The translations under genes were made by a program, and so were the position numbers. The notes under the pieces are model-generated. The model was not told where the DNA came from. It saw only the letters and a program-made list of their open reading frames with translations, and did not search any database. From Chrysogorgia sp. JL179-B06 (taxonomy: Eukaryota; Cnidaria; Anthozoa; Scleralcyonacea; Chrysogorgiidae), in NCBI GenBank assembly GCA_035772405.1, contig JAYKKM010000120.1, positions 635,001 to 699,000 of the forward strand: DNA of 64,000 nucleotides, read 5' to 3'. Below, in pieces: positions 29,073-40,567 of the stretch. Each line of letters opens with the position of its first letter. The first letter of the stretch is position 1.

Positions 29073-29203
29073 GTCTCTCTCTCTCTCTCTCTACTCTCTC
29101 TACTCTCTCTACTCTCTCTACTCTCTCTACTCTTTCTACTCTTTCTACTCTTTCTACTCTCTCTACTCTCTCTACTCTCTCTACTCTCTCTACTCTCTCT
29201 ACT
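29073..29203. repeat. TACTCTCTC array after the LINE
   Basis: Nine-base units TACTCTCTC with a few TACTCTTTC variants. They resemble the arrays left of the LINE and either side of the Polinton. Confidence 0.85.
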
Positions 29204-29316
29204 CTACATTCCCACTCTATATTCCCATTCCCATTCCGGGCCATCCATTCCATCCATTCCATCCATTCCATTCCATTCCATTCTATTCTATTCTATTCTA
29301 TTATATTCTATTCTAA
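29204..29316. repeat. (ATTCC/ATTCT)n microsatellite
   Basis: Pentamer repeats of CATTC, ATTCC and TATTC drift in sequence across about 110 bp. Confidence 0.8.
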
Positions 29317-29364
29317 GCCAAGTTAAATAGAGAATTAAACAACTGGCATTATTGGCTTAGCTTT

Positions 29365-30054
29365 TTGCTAACAAATTAATATTGAATGCCAGTAAATCGG
29401 AATACATGCTAATTGGATCTAGAAAAAGATCACGTATTGGTACAGATCCCATGTGTTCATCAATAATCAAATTATTGATCGTATCTATATAATACGAAAA
29501 ATCTTGGGGTTTTTATTGATGAAAATATTACATGGAAAACATATATTAATCATGTATGCAAAAAAGTGTCTAAGAGCATAGGTGTTTTACGACGAGCAAA
29601 GAGAATGATTAGTAACGCAAGTCTGGAAATATTGTTTAAAGGCTAAAGCTTTAGCTTTGCCTCATTTAGATTATTGTTCTCTTGTTTGAGACAATTGTTC
29701 GGCTGAATTAAAAACTCAACTGCAACAATTACAGAATGAGGCTGCTCGGGTTGTAACCGGTGACAGTTATTACTCATCAGCAACAGAAACTTTATCTAAA
29801 GTGGGTTGGGAAACGCTTCAGTGATTTTCTTATAGATAGTTGTTTTCGTGATTTGAGTTCCACAACATGGCACCTCGATACCCAAAAGTTCGTTTCATCG
29901 CATTATAGTTAGGCTTGGGGAGCATTAGAGTATTGTTGTTACTCCTCAAATCGTAACAATCCCGATGAGATAACCTGAAAAAGTCGCTGAGATTTGAAAC
30001 CCCACCAATATTTTTATTGACTAAGGAGAAGAGTTGTTCATCCCTTCTACACAC
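29365..30054. mobile_element. LINE fragment with internal inversion
   Basis: On the plus strand 29365-29823 encodes the post-catalytic part of a LINE RT: KSEYMLIGSRK, then LGVFIDENITWKTYI, then LQQLQNEAARVVTGDS, with at least two stops. On the minus strand 30054-29838 encodes the following C-terminal segment (YDLRSNNNTLMLPKPNYNAM, FGYRGAMLWNS). The two parts are head to head, so one has been inverted. It is a different copy from the adjacent LINE. 30055-30337 has nothing recognisable. Confidence 0.7.
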
Positions 30055-30337
30055 TGTAATTTATTGTACATATTTTTTTCAAATCACTAAATATATATCT
30101 AATTTTAGATTCTCATTTACTATTTAATTAGTTTTTAACATTTTTTTACATTCTTCTCTGTATTTGGACTGACTTGGTTACCGTGTATAAAGATTATTAA
30201 ATATAATTTAAAATATTCTATACCAAGCTATTAACGACTCCTCTTCATCTCTTTGTAACGTCTTACCCTGCCGTTTTCGTTATCGGTTTACTTGCACACG
30301 GCCAGAGTGGCAACAATAATCACTTGAATGTGTTCAT

Positions 30338-30514
30338 GGATACTCCAGTCAAAATACAAATGTAGTTCATATGTCGATAAAGAATCACTCAATGACGTCA
30401 TATTTTCAAACCAATATGGCGTCAAAATCCTCAAATTTTCAAAAACTTTGGAAATAAACTAAAGTCAGTAAGATCTTTCATATGAACTACATTTGTATTT
30501 TGGCTGCAGTATCC
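30338..30514. mobile_element. 177-bp MITE with 36-bp inverted ends
   Basis: The ends GGATACTCCAGTCAAAATAC and onward (30338-30373) are matched inverted at 30479-30514 with two differences. There is no coding capacity. The target duplication is not clear. Confidence 0.7.
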
Positions 30515-30924
30515 CTTTAATTTCTGATTTAGCCAATTGTCAAAATTTAAATCGTTGCTGGGCTTGTGGTATATGGTTTATTATTATATGGCAAAGCTAC
30601 TTCCGGTGAAATGGCTGAGACATGTCACGTGCCGGTCCGTTATTTCCCATGGACATGTCCGGATTGCAGATTTTTTCAGCCATTTTGTTTACAAAGGAAC
30701 AAACCGAACAACGACAGGAAACTTTGAACAGCAGCAAAAATTGAAGGAATTTAGTAAACTAAACACTACTCTAAATCATGTACGAGTCGGACGACGAACA
30801 GTCTAAAAGAGTCTTACTATCATGAAAGCAATAAAAGAACAAGTACAAGATTGAAAATGACGATTCTGTCACTCAAAACGTATGTAAAGTATGTTGTTTA
30901 AAAAAGCCATGCCATATAGTAAAC

Positions 30925-31076
30925 CTCTTATTAACCTTGACCGCCTGGTCATTACGGGAAAAATATCAGATCGACCTCGGTCTTTTATGTACGAACCTCG
31001 CCCTACGGGCTCGGTCCGTACTGTCAAGGCCTCGGTCTGATATTTTCCCGTAACGACCGCCCTCTCGGTTAATAAG
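30925..31076. mobile_element. Foldback MITE
   Basis: TTATTAACCTTGACCGCC with ATTACGGGAAAAATATCAGA on the left pairs with TTTTCCCGTAACGACCGCCC and GGTTAATAA on the right. Arms of about 55 bp surround a short centre containing CCTCGCCCTACGGGCTCGG, itself a small palindrome. 30515-30924 shows no gene. Confidence 0.65.
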
Positions 31077-31411
31077 AAGTTATTAAACGAGAATAAAAGA
31101 GAAAGTACATTGAATCTGCCGTTCTTCTTTCAATGGGTGATTTTACCCAAGTTTATCATTTTCTCTTGTTTAGATGATCCCAGTGTGTTGAGACAGGCCG
31201 AAGAGATTTAATTCACATGACGAATCGGATAAAGAAAACGAACTACATTCTGACGCTAACGGGTCGAAAAACAGCGAAGATCACCGAACGGGGACCGATT
31301 AGGTCACGATATTCAAACCTCCAGCGGAACGCATTTCGAACGCGTTTTTCGTTAGGTTAATTTTGAGCAGTACTGTATGTATATATGAAACAGTGTTAAC
31401 AGTTGACTTAC

Positions 31412-31531
31412 ACTTTTTGACTTCGCAGTTGTTTCCTTCATAATTACTTGGACAGGTACAGGCGTACGAGTCTCCTTGTGACGAACACGTTCCACCGTTT
31501 TGACATGGCGAGCTGTCACAAGGATGGGGCG
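31412..31531 (-). CDS. Host gene exon: EGF-like domain
   Basis: A 120-nt exon in phase 1-1 with acceptor CTACAG at its upstream side and donor GTAAGT at its downstream side. It encodes one EGF-like module with six cysteines in canonical spacing: PCDSSPCQNGGTC, YACTCPSNYEGNNC. Its phase fits the F5/8C exon ending at 41365, so the two probably splice together, giving a secreted or adhesive F5/8C-EGF protein. Further downstream exons are not seen in the window. The 9.8-kb intron between them carries the minisatellite and the copia element. Confidence 0.85.
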
Positions 31532-31583
31532 CTGTAGGAGGAACATAGAAAAGAGAAGAAATACACATGAGGTCGACCAATTA

Positions 31584-34500
31584 CTATAGGAAATAAAACA
31601 GATTATAGGAAATAAAACAGATATAGGAAATAAAACAGATATAGGAAATAAAACAGATTATAGGAAATAAAACAGTTTATAGGAAATAAAACAGATATAG
31701 GAAATAAAACAGTTATAGGAAATAAAACAGTTATAGGAAATAAAACAGTTAATAGGAAATAAAACAGATATAGGAAATAAAACAGTTATAGGAAATAAAA
31801 CAGATGTAGGAAATAAAACAGATATAGGAAATAAAACAGATATAGGAAATAAAACAGTTTATAGGAAATAAAACAGATATAGGAAATAAAACAGATATAG
31901 GAAATAAAACAGATTATAGGAAATAAAACAGTTTATAGGAAATAAAACAGATATAGGAAATAAAACAGTTATAGGAAATAAAACAGATATAGGAAATAAA
32001 ACAGATTTAGGAAATAAAACAGTTTATAGGAAATAAAACAGACATAGGAAATAAAACAGATATAGGAAATAAAACAGATATAGGAAATAAAACAGATATA
32101 GGAAATAAAACAGATATAGGAAATAAAACAGTTATAGGAAATAAAACAGATATAGGAACTAAAACAGTTTATAGGAAATAAAACAGTTTATAGGAAATAA
32201 AACAGATATAGGAAATAAAACAGATATAGGAAATAAAACAGTTTATAGAAAATAAAACAGTTTATAGGAAATAAAACAGTTATAGGAAATAAAACAGATA
32301 TAGGAAATAAAACAGTTTATAGGAAATAAAACAGATATAGGAATAAAACAGTTTATAGGAAATAAAACAGATATAGGAAATAAAACAGTTTATAGGAAAT
32401 AAAACAGATATAGGAAATAAAACAGATATAGGAAATAAAACAGTTCATAGGAAATAAAACAGATATAGGAAATAAAACAGATATAGGAAATAAAACTGTT
32501 TATAGGAAATAAAACAGATATAGGAAATAAAACAGTTTCTAGGAAATGAAACAGATATAGGAAATAAAATAGTTCATAGGAAATAAAACAGTTTATAGGC
32601 AACAAAACAGATATAGGAAATAAAACAGTTTATAGGAAATAAAACAGTTTATAGGAAATAAAACAGTTTATAGGAAATAAAAATGCAGATATAGGAAATA
32701 AAACAGTTTATAGCAAATAAAACAGATATAGGAAATAAAACTGTTTATAGGAAATAAAACAGATATAGGAAATAAAACAGACATAGGAAATAAAACAGAT
32801 ATAGGAAATAAAACAGATATAGGAAATAAAACAGACATAGGAAATAAAACAGTTTATAGGAAATAAAACTGATGTAGGAAATAAAACAGACATAGGAAAT
32901 AAAACAGTTATAGGAAATAAAACAGATATAGGAAATAAAACCGTTTATAGGAAATAAAACAAATATAGGAAATAAAACAGTTTATAGGAAATAAAACAGA
33001 TATAGGAAATAAAACAGATATAGGAAATAAAACAGTTTAATAGAAATAAAACAGATACAGGAAATAAAACAGATATAGGAAATAAAACAGTTTATAGGAA
33101 ATAAAACAGATATAGGAAATAAAACAATTTATAGGAAATAAAACAGATATAGCAAATAAAACTTTTATAGGAAATAAATATAGGAAATAAAACAGATATA
33201 GGAAATAAAACAGTTTATAGGAAATAAAACAGATATAGGAAATAAAACTGTTTATAGGAAATAAAACTGATATAGGAAATAAAACAGACATAGGAAATAA
33301 AACAGTTATAGGAAATAAAACAGATATAGGAAATAAATCTTTTTATAGGAAATAAAAACCGTTTATAGGAAATAAAACAAATATAGGAAATAAAACAGTT
33401 TATAGGAAATAAAACAGATATAGGAAATAAAACAGATATAGGAAATAAAACAGTTTAATAGAAATAAAACAGATACAGGAAATAAAACAGATATAGGAAA
33501 TAAAACAGTTTATAGGAAATAAAACAGATATAGGAAATAAAACAATTTATAGGAAATAAAACAGATATAGCAAATAAAACTTTTTATAGGAAATAAATAT
33601 AGGAAATAAAACAGATATAGGAAATAAAACAGTTTATAGGAAATAAAACAGATATAGGAAATAAAACTGTTTATAGGAAATAAAACTGATATAGGAAATA
33701 AAACAGACATAGGAAATAAAACAGTTATAGGAAATAAAACAGATATAGGAAATAAATCTTTTTATAGGAAATAAAACCGTTTATAGGAAATAAAACAAAT
33801 ATAGGAAATAAAACAGTTTATAGGAAATAAAACAGATATAGGAAATAAAACAGATATAGGAAATAAAACAGTTTATAGGAAATAAAACAGATATAGGAAA
33901 TAAAACAGATATAGGAAATAAAACAGATTATAGGAAATAAAACAGTTTATAGGAAATAAAACAGATATAGGAAATAAAACAGTTATAGGAAATAAAACAG
34001 ATATAGGAAATAAAACAGATTTAGGAAATAAAACAGTTTATAGGAAATAAAACAGACATAGGAAATAAAACAGATATAGGAAATAAAACAGATATAGGAA
34101 ATAAAACAGATATAGGAAATAAAACAGATATAGGAAATAAAACAGTTATAGGAAATAAAACAGATATAGGAACTAAAACAGTTTATAGGAAATAAAACAG
34201 TTTATAGGAAATAAAACAGATATAGGAAATAAAACAGATATAGGAAATAAAACAGTTTATAGAAAATAAAAACAGTTTATAGGAAATAAAACAGTTATAG
34301 GAAATAAAACAGATATAGGAAATAAAACAGTTTATAGGAAATAAAACAGATATAGGAATAAAACAGTTTATAGGAAATAAAACAGATATAGGAAATAAAA
34401 CAGTTTATAGGAAATAAAACAGATATAGGAAATAAAACAGATATAGGAAATAAAACAGTTCATAGGAAATAAAACAGATATAGGAAATAAAACAGATATA

Positions 34501-36171
34501 GGAAATAAAACTGTTTTATAGGAAATAAAACAGATATAGGAAATAAAACAGTTTATAGGAAATGAAACAGATATAGGAAATAAAATAGTTCATAGGAAAT
34601 AAAACAGTTTATAGGCAACAAAACAGATATAGGAAATAAAACAGTTTATAGGAAATAAAACAGTTTATAGGAAATAAAACAGTTTATAGGAAATAAAAAT
34701 GCAGATATAGGAAATAAAACAGTTTATAGCAAATAAAACAGATATAGGAAATAAAACTGTTTATAGGAAATAAAACAGATATAGGAAATAAAACAGACAT
34801 AGGAAATAAAACAGATATAGGAAATAAAACAGATATAGGAAATAAAACAGACATAGGAAATAAAACAGTTTATAGGAAATAAAACTGATGTAGGAAATAA
34901 AACAGACATAGGAAATAAAACAGTTATAGGAAATAAAACAGATATAGGAAATAAAACCGTTTATAGGAAATAAAACAAATATAGGAAATAAAACAGTTTA
35001 TAGGAAATAAAACAGATATAGGAAATAAAACAGATATAGGAAATAAAACAGTTTAATAGAAATAAAACAGATACAGGAAATAAAACAGATATAGGAAATA
35101 AAACAGTTTATAGGAAATAAAACAGATATAGGAAATAAAACAATTTATAGGAAATAAAACAGATATAGCAAATAAAACTTTTATAGGAAATAAATATAGG
35201 AAATAAAACAGATATAGGAAATAAAACAGTTTATAGGAAATAAAACAAATATAGGAAATAAAACTGTTTATAGGAAATAAAACTGATATAGGAAATAAAA
35301 CAGACATAGGAAATAAAACAGTTATAGGAAATAAAACAGATATAGGAAATAAATCTTTTTATAGGAAATAAAACCGTTTATAGGAAATAAAACAAATATA
35401 GGAAATAAAACAGTTTATAGGAAATAAAACAGATATAGGAAATAAAACAGATATAGGAAATAAAACAGTTTAATAGAAATAAAACAGATACAGGAAATAA
35501 AACAGATATAGGAAATAAAACAGTTTATAGGAAATAAAACAGATATAGGAAATAAAACAATTTATAGGAAATAAAACAGATATAGCAAATAAAACTTTTT
35601 ATATTAAATAAATATAGGAAATAAAACAGATATAGGAAATAAAACAGTTTATAGGAAATAAAACAGATATAGGAAATAAAACTGTTTATAGGAAATAAAA
35701 CTGATATAGGAAATAAAACAGACATAGGAAATAAAACAGTTATAGGAAATAAAACAGATATAGGAAATAAATCTTTTTATAGGAAATAAAACCGTTTATA
35801 GGAAATAAAACAAATATAGGAAATAAAACAGTTTATAGGAAATAAAACAGATATAGGAAATAAAACAGAAATAGGAAATAAAACAGTTTAATAGAAATAA
35901 AACAGATACAGGAAATAAAACAGATATAGGAAATAAAACCGTTTATAGGAAATAAAACAAATATAGGAAATAAAACAGTTTATAGGAAATAAAACAGATA
36001 TAGGAAATAAAACAGATATAGGAAATAAAACAGTTTAATAGAAATAAAACAGATACAGGAAATAAAACAGATATAGGAAATAAAACAGTTTATAGGAAAT
36101 AAAACAGATATAGGAAATAAAACTGTTTATAGGAAATAAAACTGTTTATAGGAAATAAAACAGATATAGGA
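31584..36171. repeat. 4.6-kb minisatellite, 17-18-bp unit
   Basis: About 260 copies of TAGGAAATAAAACAGATA and close variants. Within it a block of about 2,016 bp is repeated in tandem: features at 32708, 33037 and 33510 recur at 34724, 35053 and 35525. The array therefore has higher-order structure. It lies in the intron of the F5/8C-EGF gene. A last half unit survives to the right of the copia element at 40568-40579. The Phe/Tyr/Leu open frames are repeat artefacts. Confidence 0.95.
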
Positions 36172-36347
36172 TGTTAAGCTGTAAACATACTATGACGTAA
36201 TATATTGTGCGTCACGTGATCTTGGAGCTTTGACTCCTCATTGTACTATTTTTCTCTACCGCTTTGTTGTAAGATAAACATGTTCTAATAAAACCTTTTT
36301 ACAATCCTTCCTCGTTGTTATCCATCGTCATGACTAACGTCCTAACA
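36172..36347 (+). repeat. Copia 5' LTR
   Basis: 176 bp, identical to 40392-40567. It holds AATAAAA-type poly(A) signals near 36288. The ORF start (ATG 36330) lies within it. Confidence 0.95.
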
Positions 36348-39300
36348 GGTTATGGGCCCAGTGCTAGACTGATTTTCGACGGTGATGAGGGGAAGTTTGA
36401 GTTGTGGGAAATAAAATTCCTCGGTTATTTACGCTTGAAGAAACTCAGCGATATCCTGACGCCACTCGCAGAAGATGCAAATGATGCGACAAGAACGGCT
36501 GATGCAACGAAAAATGCTGACGCATACGCCGAATTAATCCAGTGTTTAGATGACAGAAGTCTTACGCTTGTTATTCGAGAGGCAGCAAACGACGGACGAA
36601 AAGCATTGGCTATATTACGCGAACATTATCGGTCGAAGAGAACGCCACGAGTTATTACCCTATACACCGAACTGACCTCGCTAAAAATGGCTGGAGACGA
36701 AAATGTTACTGATTATGTTCTGAGGGCAGAGACAGCCGCTACTTCGCTCAAAACGGCAGGAGAGACAATCAGTGACAGTTTATTAATCGCCATGATTCTA
36801 AAAGGACTAACTCAATCACGCTTCAAACCGTTCTCAACTGTAGTCACCCAAAAGGACAAAGGAATGTCGTTCGGGGAGTTCAAGGTCGCACTGAGAAGTT
36901 TTGAAGAAACTGAAAAACTGTCTTCAGAGTCGCACCAGGAGGACACTGTTATGAAAGTTATCGTTTGTTATGGATGTGGAAAGCCCGGTCACAAACGAGC
37001 CGAATGTCGTGTCAAGAAGAAGCCAGCTGCGAAGCGATGGTGTGATATATGCAGGAACAACTCCCACCAGACAGAGCAATGCCGCAGGAAGAACCACCAA
37101 GCAAAGTCCGTAAGTGATAATAAAGAGGACAATATGCAAGAAGATAAACAATCTTTTATATTTAAAGTTGGTATTAGTAATCTAACTAGTGATTGTAAAG
37201 TAGATGGTTTACTTGTAGATTGTGGTGCAACCACGCATATAATGCATGATATCACTAAATTTATAAGGTTTGATAAGCAATTTAACCCCAACAATCATTA
37301 TATAGAGCTAGCCGATGGTAGTCGGACTAACAATGTTGCTTTGAAGAGAGGTGATGCACGTGTCCAACTTCGGGATGTTGATGGTAATGTCCATCAGGCA
37401 ATTCTTACCAATACTTTGTATGTACCCTCTTATACCCAGAATATATTCTCTGTTCAGGCTGCTACTAGTAAAGGTGCTTCTGTGTGTTTTTCTTCTAATG
37501 ATGCAAGACTCCTTTACCCTGATGGCACTGAGTTTAAGATAGAAAAGTGTGGTAAATTATACTATCTAAATAAGGTTCTTTCTTCTGGTATGGCCAAACA
37601 AAACAGTGAGACTAAGTCATTGAAGGAATGGCATGAGATTTTGGGCCACTGTAATTTGAAAGATGTTATTGCATTGGAAGGTGTTGTAGATGGGATGAAA
37701 GTTGTTGATAAGAGTCAATTTGATTGTGATGTTTGTGTCAAGGGAAAAATGACTCAAACTAGAAAGAGAGAACCAGACAGGCGAGCAGGTAAGATTCTGC
37801 AGTTAGTACACTGTGATCTAGCAGGCCCCATTCAGCCTGCAACAAAGGAAGGTTTCAAATATGCTATTTCATTCACTGATGATTTTTCAGGTATAATTAT
37901 GATTTACTTCATAAGACAGAAAAGTGACACTTTGAAGGCCACTGAAAATTTTTTGGCCGACTCAGCCCCGTATGGTAAAGTAAAACGTTTCAGAAGCGAC
38001 AATGGTACTGAATTCACTTCTGAGCCCTTCCAAAATCTTCTCTTAAAGCATAGCATAAAGCACGAAAAATCAGCACCATACTCACCCCATCAAAATGGAA
38101 CAGCTGAGCGGGGGTGGAGATCAATCTTTGAGATGGCCAGGTGTTTACTTATTCAGGCTGATTTGCCCAAGAATCTTTGGCCATATGCAGCCATGTGTGC
38201 TGTGTACATTAGGAACAGGTGCTATAACGATCGACTTAAGAAAACCCCATATGAGGCATTGACAGGGCATAAACCCAATTTAGACAATATGCACACTTTT
38301 GGAACAGTCTGTTTTGCATATGTACAAGAGAAGAAAAAGCTCGATGATAGAGCAAAAAAGGGGATCTTTGTGGGCTACGATAAAGGCAGCCCAGCCTACC
38401 TAATTTATTATTGTGATTCCGGTGTAATCAAGAAGTCTCGCTGTGTACGATTCACAGACAAATTTGAGACAGACAAGATGAATGCAGACTGCATCCCTGT
38501 ATATCGTGATGTAACTTGCCAAACTGAACCCCAAACAATGGTGGGAGATGAGCAAGGAGAAACCGGTAGCCCAACAAAAGAACCCGGGGGCAATGCACAG
38601 GAACCAGTAGGTGATTCTAACCCTAGTGCTATTCCAAGTCAAAAAGAGGATGTGCACACTTCAACAGATCGGTATCCTGGTCGAGCAAGAGATAAGCCAA
38701 ATTATCTAGGTTATGCAGACAATAATAGTGTTGATGAAAATGACACTGTGGGTTTTACATTTGATTATTGTTATAACCTGTCTGATGTCCCTGATACTTA
38801 CCAACAAGCAATCTCTTCACCCGATTCCACAAAATGGCAGTCAGCCATGGAAGAAGAGATGCAAGCACTAAGAGAGAATGATACATTCGAGCTCACTTCT
38901 CTGCCTGAAGGCAGAAAAGTAGTGGGGGGAAGATGGGTCTATGCTCTTAAACAAGGCCCAAATGGCGAAGAGAAACATAAAGCTCGCTTTGTAGCTAAAG
39001 GGTACTCACAAGTTGCAGAAATAGACTATCATGAAACATTCTCCCCCACAGCCCAGCTAGCGTCTATCAGGACCCTAATGCAATTGGCAGTGCAGTACAA
39101 TTTGACTATACATCAAATGGATGTGAAGTCTGCATATTTAAATGCGCCTATTGATTGCAACATATTTGTAGAGCAACCTGAAGGTTTTGGCATAGTAAGT
39201 AAAGATGGTAAACATCAAGTGTATAAGCTTAAGAAATCATTATATGGTTTAAAACAAAGTGGCCGAAATTGGAACTGCGTATTACATTCTTATCTTGTAA

Positions 39301-40337
39301 GTGAAGGATTTACACAATCACAGGCTGACTATTGTGTATATAGAAAGATTACAGATGATATTTTGACAATTGTTATCATTTGGGTTGATGACTTGATAAT
39401 AGCGTCAAGTTCTATGGCTACACTGATGAGTGTAAAGGAGAATCTTAGCTTAAGATTCAAAATGAAAGATTTGGGAAAGTTAGCATGGTTTCTTGGTTTA
39501 GAGTTCAGTTGTCAAGAAGATGTGATTAAGATTAATCAGTCACAGTTTATTAACAGAGTGTTGAGGAAATTTAATATGGAGAATTGCAAACCCAGATCCA
39601 CTCCATGTGAGATGAGTGCTAGTAAGGTTAATGAAGATGATTCAGAGCCAGCTGATGTTAGACTATACAGAGAGATTGTAGGAAGTCTAGTCTACATCAT
39701 GACATCCACCAGGCCAGATCTTTGTTACAGTGTCACAAAGCTCTCGCAACATTTAGCCAAGCCAACTCTTATGCACTTAAATGCAGCTAAGCATGTTTTA
39801 AGATATCTTAAGGGTACAGTTGATTGGAACTTAGTATTTCGGAAGTCTAAAGAGTCCTTAAATCTTTCTGGTTTTTGTGATGCAGATTGGGGCGCTTCTG
39901 AAGATAGGCGTAGCATAACTGGGTATGGTTTTAGGCTTTCAGCTGATGGTCCATTGATTTCATGGAAAAGTCGGAAGCAACCAACAGTCGCGTTATCGAC
40001 ATGCGAAGCAGAGTACATGTCTCTTGCTGCCGCTGTCCAGGAGGCTAAATTCCTTTTTCAATTGTTGGAGAGCATTCTAGATGCTTCCAGGAATGTGTTT
40101 AGGTCTGTGACTTTGTATTGTGACAACCAAGGTGCACAAGCTTTAGCTAAGAACCCAGTACAACACCAGAGATCGAAACATATAGATATAAGATATCACT
40201 TTGTAAGATCTGAAATTCAAAAAGAATTTTTACATGTAGTTTATGTTACTTCAAAGGACAATTTGGCTGATATATTCACCAAGCCAATTACAGGACCAAG
40301 AATCAAAACATTTGTTCCACTTATTCTTGGAAAGTAA
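36330..40337 (+). CDS. Copia gag-pol polyprotein
   Basis: 1335 residues in one frame from the ATG at 36330, inside the LTR and running through the primer site. Gag region to about 205; CCHC knuckle CYGCGKPGHKRAEC at about 212, with a second Cys/His cluster CDICRNNSHQTEQC after it. Protease: VDCGATTHIM near 296, with Cys where Ser or Thr is usual after the catalytic Asp. Integrase: HEILGHCN ... CDVC zinc site near 435-475, then Asp in VHCDLAGP (about 492), Asp in FRSDNGTEF (about 554) and Glu in NGTAERGW (about 592). Reverse transcriptase: YHETFSPTAQ, QMDVKSAYLNA and IIWVDDLIIA (about 1016). RNase H: FCDADWGASEDRRSITGY and STCEAEYMSL (about 1183-1235). No stops. Confidence 0.95.
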   Translation: MTNVLTGYGPSARLIFDGDEGKFELWEIKFLGYLRLKKLSDILTPLAEDANDATRTADATKNADAYAELIQCLDDRSLTLVIREAANDGRKALAILREHYRSKRTPRVITLYTELTSLKMAGDENVTDYVLRAETAATSLKTAGETISDSLLIAMILKGLTQSRFKPFSTVVTQKDKGMSFGEFKVALRSFEETEKLSSESHQEDTVMKVIVCYGCGKPGHKRAECRVKKKPAAKRWCDICRNNSHQTEQCRRKNHQAKSVSDNKEDNMQEDKQSFIFKVGISNLTSDCKVDGLLVDCGATTHIMHDITKFIRFDKQFNPNNHYIELADGSRTNNVALKRGDARVQLRDVDGNVHQAILTNTLYVPSYTQNIFSVQAATSKGASVCFSSNDARLLYPDGTEFKIEKCGKLYYLNKVLSSGMAKQNSETKSLKEWHEILGHCNLKDVIALEGVVDGMKVVDKSQFDCDVCVKGKMTQTRKREPDRRAGKILQLVHCDLAGPIQPATKEGFKYAISFTDDFSGIIMIYFIRQKSDTLKATENFLADSAPYGKVKRFRSDNGTEFTSEPFQNLLLKHSIKHEKSAPYSPHQNGTAERGWRSIFEMARCLLIQADLPKNLWPYAAMCAVYIRNRCYNDRLKKTPYEALTGHKPNLDNMHTFGTVCFAYVQEKKKLDDRAKKGIFVGYDKGSPAYLIYYCDSGVIKKSRCVRFTDKFETDKMNADCIPVYRDVTCQTEPQTMVGDEQGETGSPTKEPGGNAQEPVGDSNPSAIPSQKEDVHTSTDRYPGRARDKPNYLGYADNNSVDENDTVGFTFDYCYNLSDVPDTYQQAISSPDSTKWQSAMEEEMQALRENDTFELTSLPEGRKVVGGRWVYALKQGPNGEEKHKARFVAKGYSQVAEIDYHETFSPTAQLASIRTLMQLAVQYNLTIHQMDVKSAYLNAPIDCNIFVEQPEGFGIVSKDGKHQVYKLKKSLYGLKQSGRNWNCVLHSYLVSEGFTQSQADYCVYRKITDDILTIVIIWVDDLIIASSSMATLMSVKENLSLRFKMKDLGKLAWFLGLEFSCQEDVIKINQSQFINRVLRKFNMENCKPRSTPCEMSASKVNEDDSEPADVRLYREIVGSLVYIMTSTRPDLCYSVTKLSQHLAKPTLMHLNAAKHVLRYLKGTVDWNLVFRKSKESLNLSGFCDADWGASEDRRSITGYGFRLSADGPLISWKSRKQPTVALSTCEAEYMSLAAAVQEAKFLFQLLESILDASRNVFRSVTLYCDNQGAQALAKNPVQHQRSKHIDIRYHFVRSEIQKEFLHVVYVTSKDNLADIFTKPITGPRIKTFVPLILGK

Positions 40338-40391
40338 ATTTTAAGTTTTAAAGTAAAATTATAGCGTTAACATTATATGTTTAAGTGGGGG

Positions 40392-40567
40392 TGTTAAGCT
40401 GTAAACATACTATGACGTAATATATTGTGCGTCACGTGATCTTGGAGCTTTGACTCCTCATTGTACTATTTTTCTCTACCGCTTTGTTGTAAGATAAACA
40501 TGTTCTAATAAAACCTTTTTACAATCCTTCCTCGTTGTTATCCATCGTCATGACTAACGTCCTAACA
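40392..40567 (+). repeat. Copia 3' LTR
   Basis: Identical to the 5' LTR. It is followed by TAGGA and the minisatellite remnant. 40573-41364 to its right is intronic with no recognised feature. Confidence 0.95.

Larger units (their letters stand above)
36172..40567 (+). mobile_element. Intact Ty1/copia LTR retrotransposon
   Basis: A 4,396-bp element with identical 176-bp LTRs (36172-36347 and 40392-40567) that begin TG and end CA. The 5-bp duplication TAGGA (36167-36171 and 40568-40572) is exact and comes from the minisatellite unit. The single long ORF is intact. The primer site GGTTATGGGCCCAG follows the first LTR immediately and complements the anticodon arm of initiator tRNA-Met, as in Drosophila copia. 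The purine tract AAGTGGGGG precedes the second LTR. It lies in antisense to the host gene. Everything visible suggests a very recent, potentially active copy. Confidence 0.95.

Noticed and set aside
32390..35725. Several Phe/Tyr/Leu-rich minus-strand frames
   Set aside because: They are the minisatellite translated; identical frames 2,016 bp apart reflect the higher-order duplication.
31584..36171. CRISPR-like look of regular short repeats
   Set aside because: Units are contiguous minisatellite copies with no unique spacers, in eukaryotic DNA.
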